A stretch of 64,000 bases of DNA from Ehretia macrophylla (lineage: Eukaryota; Streptophyta; Magnoliopsida; Boraginales; Ehretiaceae). A program made the position numbers and the translations under genes. Under the pieces are notes generated by a model that saw only the letters and a program-made list of their open reading frames with translations, did not search any database and was not told where the DNA came from. Where the stretch lies: assembly GCA_037974665.1 (NCBI GenBank), contig CM075768.1, positions 10,593,001 through 10,657,000 on the forward strand, written 5' to 3'. This document shows positions 36,101-46,376 of the stretch, in pieces. Each line of letters starts with the position of its first letter. Within the stretch, counting starts at the first letter, position 1.

Positions 36101-37370
36101 ATCTGAATCAGTTTCAGAACCGGTTGGTGGATCAAGTTCACTTAAGACCCCTGCAAGGAGAAGTAGCTTTAAAAATATTCCTTGTCGATATTATGAGATT
36201 GAAGGGGAATCTCTTATGGTTACAACACAAGATGATGAGGAGCCTAAGAATGTGTCTGAAGCACTCTCATCTTTTGCGTGGGAAAGTTGGATTAAAGCGA
36301 TGGAAGAAGAAATGGATTCTATGTAGAAAAACTAAGTATGGTCTTTGGTTGATCTTCCGCCTAACAAGAGAGCTATTGGGAACAAGTGGGTTCTCAAAAT
36401 CAAATGAAAGGCAGATAAATCCATTGGGAGGTATAAAGCTCGCCTTGTGGCTAAAGGATATACCCAGTTGGAGGGCATAGATTATGAGGAAACCTTTTCT
36501 CTGGTAGTTAGGTTTGCCTCAATTCGGTTGATTCTAGCTATTGTCGTTCATCTAGAACTTGAATTGCATTAGATGGATGTAAAAATGACATTTCTCAATG
36601 GAGAACTGGATGAATAGATTTATATGCAACAACTTGTAGGATTTGTAGAAAAAGGTCAGGAGCGCAAAGTGTGGAAATCACTATTAAAAAGTGGTTATCA
36701 TCTATCTATTGGTTGAAGCAGTAATCCAAACAGTGGTATCTAAGGTTACATAGAGAAATCATTTTGTATGGTTTTGAAATAGTTCAAGAAGACCACTATG
36801 TATATGTCAAAAGGTCTCAAAATAGAAATATGATTCTATCTTTGTATATTGATGACATTTTGTTGGCTGAAAACAACAAGGAGTATCTAATCACTATTAG
36901 AAAGTGGTTAGCATAATTTTTTGAGATGAAAGATATAAGAGAGGCAACATATGTGCTGGGAGTCAAGATCCAAAGGAATCAGAAAAAAAAGGCTTATTGC
37001 TTGTCGCCGGAATCATATATCAAGAAAGTGCTTGAACGATTCAGAATGCAAGACTCCAAACCCATAGATACTCCTATAGCCATAGGTGAAAGCCTAAGCC
37101 AAGGGATGTGCCCCAACCCCAAAAAAATAGACGAGATGAAAAATGTTCTTTATGCTGCTATTGTGGTAGTTTGATGTATGCCATGTTATGTACAAGGCCG
37201 GATATCTGTTTTGCCATTGGATTGGTGAGTCATTACCAATCCAATCCTAGACGACTTCATTGGAATGCAGTCAAGAGGATCATGAGATATTTGAAAGGCA
37301 CCATGGATTATTGCCTATGCTATTGAGGAGGTAACCTAAATCTTAAGGGATTTTTCGACACTGATTGGAG
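36101..37370 (+). pseudogene. Copy B hinge and reverse transcriptase (rearranged)
   Basis: SWIKAMEEEMDSM and GNKWVLKIK start the domain. It continues with [19 protein letters not shown] and MDVKMTFLNGELDE with stops. Near 36673-36700 the expected YKLQQSIYGLKQ is replaced by a short extra copy of sequence found again at 36887-36911. The active site is LYIDDILLAENN (about 36850). LCTRPDICFAIGLVSHYQSNP and KRIMRYLKGTMDY close it. Confidence 0.84.
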
Positions 37371-37814
37371 TGGTCACTCGAATGAGCGTAAATCGACCTC
37401 CGGATATGCTTTCTTGTTGAATGGCGAGGCCTTTTCTTGGTGTACCAAGAAGCATACATGCATAGCACTATCTACCATGGAGATTGAGTTTGTGGCTTGC
37501 TCAGCGGCTATACAAGAAGCTGTGTGGCTTAAAAGCTTATTTCAGATTTGGATATGGTCACAAATGCTGAAAAACCTGTGACAATCTTCTGTGATAGTCA
37601 AACAGTCATTGCCTACACCAAAGAGCCAAAGTATTATGGAAAAACAAAGCATATAGACATCAAGTACAATTTTGTAAGAGATATGGTGGAAAAGAAAAAG
37701 GTAATCATAGAACATATCTCTACGCACGAGATGGTAGCTGGCCCTCTCACTAAACCAATTCCTAAGGATGTTTATTTGTCTCATGTAAAATCCCTAGGTC
37801 TGCGTAGTTTTTGA
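37371..37814 (+). pseudogene. Copy B RNase H
   Basis: RKSTSGYAFLLNGEAFSWCTKK, LSTMEIEFVACSAAIQEAVWL, TIFCDSQTVIAYT and KHIDIKYNFVRDMVEKKK show the domain in order. It ends VKSLGLRSF at 37814. A frame break occurs near 37540. Confidence 0.85.
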
Positions 37815-39015
37815 TATACATGTTCTGTTTGTTAAGAGATGATTACTTTTGTACTCATACGTTAATATATTTCAGATGCCATATAAATAAATGAAATATA
37901 TTACACTTATGTAGTTTTTATCTTTGTGATAAATGTGAATGAGGTTGTATGTGTGTACGATAGCACATATTATTGGCATCGGAATGTACGTCGACAAGTT
38001 AAGGAGGTTGGTTCTCCCACACGAGAAATCGCCTCTGGCGCAGTGGGAGCGTGCAAAGATAAGACATAATGAGTTGGTTAGTGTTCATCAAAAATACTAT
38101 ACTCATTCAAAACGTCGCCTTAAAATCTTGTCAATGATTAGTTTTAATGACAACTGTTAAGATGAGACCTCTTATTGTATATGCTACAATTTAGGACTGA
38201 TATGAGGTCGATATGGATACCCATGATCTATATAATATATCCATAGCCACATGTAAAACCTCAATTACTATGTGTACTGAGTTTGAGGATCCAGGTTGGT
38301 TTTGTGTGATAACCAAGCCAAGATCTGTACGGTGTTTGAATAAAGTTAAGATGTATGACCTTTGCAAAATGAAGTTGTACTGTAGCTCACGCGTCATACC
38401 GTGAGTGCTTTAGCGACTACATAAGGGAGTTAATGAATGAATTTCTGTTTCATCACTGTGTAAGCCCTTGAAACTTCAAAGGATTCTCTTGAGTACCCTT
38501 AATGACCTACATTCATATTCTAATAATTCAAGCTCAATGTTGGCTACTTTGGTATATCGTCTAAAGGTCACGATGGATTAGACCATATGGGACATGTCCA
38601 AAAAAGCAGTTAACTTGACTTAGAGGGATATTGAATGAAAGGAAGACTATTCACATCTAGCACTACATGTGTTCATTGGTCGACCAGTTATACAATCTAT
38701 GTGATTGAGCAATCTTCGTGATCAAATATAACTATGGATACATATTTGATATTAGAAAGGTCGAACATGGTCTAAGAGGGATTAGGGGTGTTTGACTGAT
38801 GTGAACTTAATTGGTCAAGGGTACAGCAAGACTCTTTTTCTTCATGCGTAGACTTTGGCTCCCATGTTTTCCTTAACAGGTGCATAGTTTTAGAGCTTCC
38901 ACTTGGTGTGTGCTGGCAAGTCGTACGACTTATTTAACTCTATGATTTGAGTATGCTTTGGAATAGTTTCCGGAGAGGTTGGTGGATTTGTTCCCCATCT
39001 TGTGTGAGTGGGAGA

Positions 39016-39054
39016 CGTTGGACATGGGTCATGGGCTGCCCAAGATAGGGTAGC
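39016..39054 (+). repeat. Copy B 3' LTR, first part (continues at 42683-43059)
   Basis: It starts CGTTGGACATGGGTCATGGG after the polypurine tract and is interrupted at GTAGC by a solo LTR. Confidence 0.86.
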
Positions 39055-42000
39055 TGTAACACCCCGAACCCTCACGAGATCGCAGTTCCCGATCCCAATA
39101 CCCAAGTCACAAAACAAAAAAAAAGAGGAGAAACAGATGGAGTCTCCCCTGTTTATAGGGCTATCAGTTCACCTGCAAACTATAAAGTTATCCTCAAAAC
39201 CACCATCCAACTACAAGATACAATCCCATCCTCCAATATCATCACATGCAACGAACTACTCAAGGCCATTCGAGCCTTGGAACCTAACAACATAACACAC
39301 AAGCATGCAAGGTTAATTCCATTGAAATCTTATCTTTTAAATTCACTTATCATACCACTCTAACTTTAATTACGAATCTTTCTTATATATTAAGTCCAAC
39401 CATCCAATATTCTTAAACACACAAGCAAACAAGTCTTTTGAGCATCAAAAGTAAATAATAAGTTATTACAATCCACTTATAACTACCAACTTATACAGGA
39501 CTATAACTTTACATTACATTACAAACTTCCGGGACAACAGGAATTTACACAAAGTTCTATGATCTAAAAATAGAACAGATAGGAGCAGCAACTTGCACTT
39601 TCTGCACATAAACCAACATTTAGCATCCAATCTCAGCTTTTCCTGAAACATGTTGAAAAGAGGAATGAGTAACCAAGGTTACTCAGTGAGAGAGGGGAAC
39701 AACAGTAAACCTAGGAGTTTTCAAAAATCAGTTTGTGTAATGCATCAATAAAACAATTAACTCAAGTAACACAATATACCAAGAGAATTGAATAAAGCAT
39801 TAAACACAATTAAAAGGATACGGTTCATCTTCTTGTCTTCGATCTCAAACCACGAACCATGATCTTCAAGCAAGTGCCGACAAACCCCAACCCTACGAGC
39901 CATTTCTCCCAAGATAGGTCCGTATGCCCCCAACGAGGTAAACCACGCCTCTGGGGTAGAGGAGTATGCCTCCACGAGAAAGGGAATAGGCACCATGGTA
40001 GCCAAGCTAGACCGACAGCCCTATACTGTCCGGAGTTTCACGACACTACCATGTCCGAAAAGGTTACACAACCTCGAATAACGAATCACGAGATAATAAT
40101 TCGAATCAAGTTGAGAAGTTAGCAAAGTAGGTTAACCTCGCCCAAAGGCAACATATAACTCACATAACTCAAATAACAATCAAATATAACAATTATAACT
40201 ATTTTCTAGCTAATCATGCAATAAGTTCTAGTAATTCTCAAGAAATCCAACAACTAACATGACACTTTAACAACTTGGGCATTCTAATTCCATTCGAGTA
40301 ACCATGTAGATACCTTGAACATATCTGGCATATATCTCAAGCAATATACCAGATCCTTCAATCTAATAGCAAGAAATAACTAAAATGCACAAAAGGATAG
40401 AAATCCCTCACCTTGGATTAGGTTAATTATGTAAGAGTAAAGCTTAGATTTACTTCAACCTCCTCGACTTAACTCAAAGGTGCAACCCTAATTTCTTCAA
40501 ACAATATAACACTTATCAATTAACTATATGAATTCCATTTGAATATCCATAATGCTAACTAGAATCAATATAGCTCAAGTAATCAATTACCATCCTAAAA
40601 TATCCAGTTAAAAGTACTTAAATAGATCTAAGCTAGTTTAGCAATTCATAATCATAACATTTCCTAGCACCATATAGCTTAGCCTCTTGGCTTATATTCA
40701 ACCTTTACAAAACAATCAAGACATGACGACAACATAATACTTAAACAATAATTTACTCTTCACACACCCTATCTAGATAGACATGCAAACAACTAGTTAT
40801 TCCATAATCTTCATGTCTAACAAGATAACTTAGCATCCAAGACATCTAATGAAACTTACTCATATTCAAATTTAAGTTCACATGTATTAACATTATAGAA
40901 ACAACATAATAAACATTAAAACAACAGGAACAATAGAACACTAAATCATTTCTATCATTAAAATGACTTAACTATTTCCCTTTTATCTACTAAGCTAGCT
41001 TGACACATAAATGAAACACAAGATTCTAGATTCACAAACAATCTATCTAACACATCAAATGGAACTTTATGGCACCTTTTAGAACTACAATATCATACTT
41101 TAAACCACTTATAACCCAAAAGCCCCGATTGCCCCTTAGTACGTTTGAACTACAAGTACCCTACCCGTGCATCAATTAAGTGCCATAATAGCACATTAGG
41201 CTCTATCCTACTTATTTACGACTAATTATCACCTTAAACCTCACCCCAGAACCTTACCTCAATCGTTTTTTTTATTTTAAACACAACTAAGTCTTTAATT
41301 TTTAACATTCACGGAATTCAATGAATTTTACTGAGTAACCGTTTTAGCATCCCTAGAGTCCATATAAAGTATCAAAATGAGTATCGGGTCACGTTTCATT
41401 GGTCTTAAATGAATAGTATCCATTAAACTAACTTTGACTAAATGATCTTGCACTTCAAGCATTTCTAATTCATTCAAGTCTCTAATCTAAGTTTATTTAC
41501 TCCTAAATTGAGCCTAAATAACATTTAATCGAGCTTAAATAACATTTAATCGAGCTTTAATGCAAGGTTACACAAAATTCCCAATTTTTATATAAAACCC
41601 TAACTTTAATTTAAAGATTAAGCAATCTAAGCATTTCCAAACCATGTAAGGCTCCAAACTAGGTTTAATAACTTCTAAATCACACTTATATAGCAATAAA
41701 TTAAACTAGAACACAAGAGTTTACTATTCATATTTTTTTACTATTTATCATCTTCAACAATATGGCTCACACAAAAATTCAAGCAAACAATCCATTAAAT
41801 TGCACAAATCAAGTCCCTAACTCATGTATACAACTCTTTGTGAAGTAATTTTACAAGATATAGTCATATAAACACAAATCTAGAAATTAAAGTTTAACCA
41901 TTAAAACTTGAAAATATCATGAAATGCAAAACCCTCACCAAAAGCTCTTGAAGATGCTTGGATTAGGCTTAGGAAACTTTGATTTCACTTCAAACCACCT

Positions 42001-42682
42001 TGGAAAAGCACAAAATGGCAAGATTTGAAGAGTTTTTCTCTTCTTTTCCTTTCCTTTCATTTTCAGCCAAAGGCCCCTTTTTTGTTGTTTTTTCTTTTTG
42101 CTACTATTCTTGGAAGACATATTTTAAAAGATAGGAAAATGGGTTGGGTCAAAGGGTCATGGTTTTGGGTCAAGCTTGGGTCAATTGATATGCAAATGGA
42201 TCAAGTTTTGTATTCAATGGGTTAAAATAGTATTAATGAAATGCTGAAAACACTATTCATTTAAAGACACCAATCAATTTTTTTTTATCTAACGCTCCCG
42301 ATATGCTATGCACGCAAACTCAATGAACGTATGACACATAAATAGAAAGTAATTAAGGAAAAATATAAAATTCAGAAGAAAAAAAAAAGAAACAGAAAAA
42401 TTTTTATGTCCGGGCTCGGGTTATTTAAACAATTAATAAAAAATAATAAAATCTAGCACTTAAATACAAAAGAACAAATTCCAATAATTATAATATTAAA
42501 ATAGTTACCTTATTTATTTTTTACTAAACTCTATTCGCATGTATTTCAAAATATAATAAATAATACAATTAATGAAGGAATTGAATTAAATCATTCACAT
42601 AATTATAAATAAACTTTTAAAGTAACACAGAAATATGTGCAAATATGTATTGTATGCTAGATGCTGGGTTCGGGTTGTTACA
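39055..42682 (-). mobile_element. 3.6-kb solo LTR (Tekay-like)
   Basis: Ends TGTAACACCCCGAACCC...GGGTTCGGGTTGTTACA form a nearly perfect 17-bp inverted pair. GTAGC is duplicated on both sides (39050-39054, 42683-42687). There is no coding sequence, primer site or second LTR, so it reads as a solo LTR. Orientation is inferred from the ACTCAGTGAG block (39681-39690) shared with the Tekay-like LTRs to the right. AT-rich, with no genes. Confidence 0.8.
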
Positions 42683-43008
42683 GTAGCCCAACCCACTTGG
42701 GTCATGTAGTGGGTAGTTATGGAACTACCCACTATCACTTATATCATAAATACAGAACGTATGTTTGTTCTATATAGGAGATATTAGTTATTCATCCAAC
42801 TCAAAAAAAAAGACAAATAACTCCCTCTAGAAACTCTCATTGGCTTTTGGTACCTAAGTTGTGGATACTGAGTGTGTGGTTTAGTATTACACACCAGGAT
42901 TCCTTGCACATACAGTGGAACGAACGTGACATTGATTCTTGTTTCCGCCAAGTAACATGTATGTTACTTTTACATTATCATTTAGCTATGGAGGTGATAT
43001 ATATATAC

Positions 43009-43048
<40 letters not shown>

Positions 43049-43059
43049 TAAAACCTTCA
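42683..43059 (+). repeat. Copy B 3' LTR, second part
   Basis: Runs from GTAGCCCAACCC to TTAAAACCTTCA, with an interrupted AT microsatellite at 42999-43049. It is the inverted counterpart of 14386-14763. Confidence 0.88.
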
Positions 43060-43132
43060 TGAAACTGCCCACTACATGACCCAAGTGGGTTAGGCTACCC
43101 TATCTTGGGCGGCCCATGACCCAAGTCCAACA
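43060..43132 (-). repeat. Copy A 5' LTR, first 73 bp
   Basis: On the - strand it starts TGTTGGACTTGGGTCATGGG and stops at GGGCAGTTTCA. It carries the unoccupied site GGTTAGGCTACCC, which is the insertion site used by Athila and the 3.6-kb solo LTR in the two sister LTRs. Confidence 0.85.
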
Positions 43133-43926
43133 AGTTATACCGCTAGAGCAGCCTTTGCCCTACAATGATGTTTTTCTTGGGTGAACACAAATTGTATAGG
43201 TAGAGATTCTAGCACTGAACCATATAAGGTGGCACACAATTTGATTCTTACTCATGCCGCTGTAGTAAAAGTGTATAAGACAACTTATCAGGTTGTGTTC
43301 TAAATAACCATGGAGTGCTAAATAAGTTTTGTCCATTTAAACTTGTTATTTAAACAGTTACACTCTTAATATAGTATTAGGCGCAACAAGAAGGACAGAT
43401 TGGACACACTGTTGTATCCTGTTGGTTGGTACCTACTACAAATTCATTGGAGGACTATAATGCCATTGCTCAGGTTCTAGATTTTACACTTGGTTGGTCA
43501 GTATTGTTTGATTAGGTTCCATAATTTGATTCAATATCATTATAGATTTTTCTTTTGTATATATTTTTTGTATCATATTTGTTAAACCACAGAAGGAAAA
43601 TAACTAAAGAAAGAAGGGAAAGATTAATCAACTATTTATGTAACTTAAGTTAAAATGTTTAATACAAAATTAAATTCTACATGACTTATTTTTCTCGTAT
43701 TGCTATTTCTTCTTAAATCCATTGCAATTTGCAGGATTACAACCAAGTAGTTGTTAAGGATATTATCTTCTTCTAATTTTCACAAATGATACATTGTAGG
43801 TTTATGGACCCATAGGTATATGGTGATTATCCATCTTCTATGAGGACTTATGTTGGTGATTAGCTTCCAAAATTTACACCGGCAGAAGTTATTCTCGTCA
43901 AAGGCTCTTATGATTTTATTGGTCTT
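43133..43926 (+). pseudogene. GH1 pseudogene, exons 8b to 10a
   Basis: Reading resumes directly after Copia-3: exon 8b (43133-43291) carries a TGA at 43166, then [19 protein letters not shown] and the [18 protein letters not shown] block. Exon 9 (43381-43492) has EGQIGHTVVSCWLVPTTNS. Exon 10a begins at 43800 with FMDP, a stop, YGDYPSSMRTYVGD, another stop, then LPKFTPAEVILVKGSYDFIG. It is cut by the TRIM after GTCTT. Confidence 0.92.
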
Positions 43927-44110
43927 TGTCACGCCCCGAGCCCAGAACCCCGGACTCACAAACGCGACTATTGTTGTAAGCATAAGAAATAACTACTTGG
44001 ACCTCTTTTCTACTGGCCCAAAATGACTAACCCAAGTTATTTCTTATACCCACAACACTTACTTATAAACCACTCACAAACATTATTAATATCCGATGTG
44101 GGATGTCACA
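43927..44110 (-). repeat. TRIM left LTR (184 bp)
   Basis: Pairs with 58307-58490 at roughly 90 percent identity by eye. Confidence 0.86.
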
Positions 44111-46376
44111 TACGCCCTCCATTAAGGACCTGGTGTCACGCCCTAAATCCGGTCTTAGGGAAACCAGTTCATGATACGACGACACACGGACATTATAACG
44201 GTTGTAATATGGACGTCCAACAAGAAATAGAAAATACCCAAACACATTTATATAAAGTCTACATCAAAGTAGACACAATTCTCAAACCAGGTTCTCAACG
44301 AACATACATAAAACCCAAACTTAATCATAAATCCAATCATGATCACCTACATATACAATCAAAACAAGCTAGTCTTCAAAACATATAAGTTATCAAGTAT
44401 ACCAAACATAAACTAAAACATAACCTCAGTACAACAAACTACTAAAAGCCACTAAACATTGTTTCAACTCTATCACAAGCTAAACATAGTTCCCATTCCA
44501 CGGTTCCTCAATAGTTTCCTCGTGCACATAGTCAACGTCATGTACACCTGTCGCATGCATCACAGAGGGGTGAGTTATTTATAACAAAACTCAGTGGGGA
44601 GGGCAAACAATTAAGGGGACTTTTAAAGTTATAACCTGTAAACCAGTTGATCACATTAGAAACAACATATAACTTGAGCATTAAAGCTATAAACCACGTT
44701 ATAAGGATAATGTTCATTGTTTGTTGAGGCCATCACTTATAGCCCCTGCACAAACTCATCATGTTCACTTTTCACATCTCCTTGTCACTCCCGTATATTG
44801 GTACTCCGGATGTACCCACCTAGACACCCCACTCCCCATGGCCTTACTTCGACCACGCGAGAATCGTGTCAGACTATGGTAGTCGTGAAATTACTCGCAA
44901 GCCTTATACCGCCCGGCAAGACACGACACTACCAATCCCCGCATAAGGTCGCAACCTATTGAACATGGGTATCTCCCCAATGCATTTACATTCGCATAAG
45001 GGTATTCACCCAACGCATTCACATTCGCATAAGGGTATCCACCCAACATATTCACATTCACATAAACCATTTAACTCATATTCATGACAAATAAAAGAGA
45101 TCAACAAAGTAGGTTGAATTCCGGAGCATATTCACATATCATGTTCATTTGACAAACTCCCAACCATATACCCGAGCAATCGTGCCACATTTAACATGCA
45201 TCAATACACTCACATTTAAAGGCAACACATTCTTTAATTCAACTAAACATCATTAAACATATATCCAACACATTAGTACCAACATTCAACTATCAAAGAA
45301 CATGATCTTTTCAACACATTAACATCATCTAAGTACATAAAAACATGACATTTACACTTTAACACCAGTTAAACCTTGAAAGAATAAAATCACTACAAAT
45401 CAACTCTAACCTTCTAACAAGATTAGACCATCCTATGAATCTCTACAACACATAACTTCAACACAATCAATATAGCAACTAACTATAATGCATTATGAAC
45501 ACATCACAACAACAAAACCAAGCATTAAACAAGCTAAACCAACAAATCTATAAAATTGCATAGTTGCTGGAATTTTATGAAATTAATCAAAATAAACCCC
45601 TAAATTCACCAAACTCTCACTAAGGCCATGAAATCATATACCAATTACATATATATATTCATAAACACTAAATCTAACTCAGATTCTCAACTTCTTATTA
45701 ATAAAGTTAACACATAATCACCTATTTAATCTTCAATAAATTCATATGTATGTATTAAGCTCTCAAATACTACTACAACATATAATCATTCATACAAGCA
45801 TTTATAACACACTTATACATGATTTCTATAGATCAAAGTAAGCATATACAAACAAAAACTTACAATCCCCATGTAACACCCCGATCCCTCTCAAGACCTG
45901 GAGTTCTATCAATCAATCTAATCACAACCCAACTCCAAACCCGGGCATAAAATTTTAGGAAAAGACAGACGGAGTCTCCCCTGTTTCTAGGCAAAATGCA
46001 AGACCTGCAATAGCAAATAAGTGGACCAGCACCATGTCCAACCATTCAAACTTGACAATTAAGCCATACTAATCTACTGCATAAAATATACTATCATACC
46101 ATTCTAGCTCTTTTCCTTTAGACAATTACAAACATGCATCGAAGTTAAACTATACTACTGAATACATAACTAGCTTATCAATCTACCTCAACTACTTAGC
46201 TAATTTAAATTACATTTCTTTTAACAATAAATACACACAACATATGAACATACATCTTTACATCTTTGACCACTCAAGCCACATAGCACGCAAGACAACT
46301 CTTCAAGCATGAACTTTCACGTAACCACGAACTTTCCAGCTAACAAGGCATTTCCTGAAATGTGGTGGTGAGGAGT

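Larger units (their letters stand above)
32428..39015 (+). repeat. Right arm of the Copia-3 inverted repeat
   Basis: Inverted partner of 25561-32040. 32428-33570 is the leader with its GC-rich block. 34075-34500 and 37815-39015 are non-coding and match the left arm in reverse. The outer end reads GTGAGTGGGAGAC, the polypurine tract. Confidence 0.9.
32392..43059 (+). mobile_element. Copy B: 5'-truncated copia element inserted in Copy A's 5' LTR
   Basis: A plus-strand member of the same family as Copy A, with leader, extra gag-like ORF, gag, protease, pre-integrase, reverse transcriptase, RNase H, polypurine tract and 3' LTR. It lacks a 5' LTR and primer site. Its 3' LTR end (TTCA, 43059) joins directly to the inverted first 73 bp of Copy A's 5' LTR. 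The simplest reading is insertion of B into that LTR followed by loss of B's 5' end. Confidence 0.82.
14386..43132 (-). mobile_element. Copia-3 composite insertion: two related copia elements head to head
   Basis: The outer ends read TGAAGG (14386) and CCAACA (43132), flanked by GGTTA (14381-14385) and AGTTA (43133-43137), a near-perfect 5-bp target duplication inside one GH1 codon run. Copy A is on the - strand: 3' LTR 14386-14763 plus 25522-25560, internal 25561-32166, 5' LTR in two pieces (32167-32391 and 43060-43132). Copy B is on the + strand, sits within A's 5' LTR, and lacks its own 5' LTR and primer site. The two internal regions form an inverted repeat of about 6.5 kb per arm with a spacer of about 390 bp. 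Later insertions split each outer LTR. Confidence 0.88.

Noticed and set aside
39055..42682. DNA transposon with 17-bp terminal inverted repeats
   Set aside because: The inverted ends are striking, but TG...CA termini, a 5-bp duplication and related ends on LTRs of the Tekay-like element favour a solo LTR. No transposase is present.
44023..44388. 121-codon open frame at the TRIM/Tekay junction
   Set aside because: It crosses the LTR boundary of two different elements, so it cannot be an evolved protein. It is a chance reading frame.
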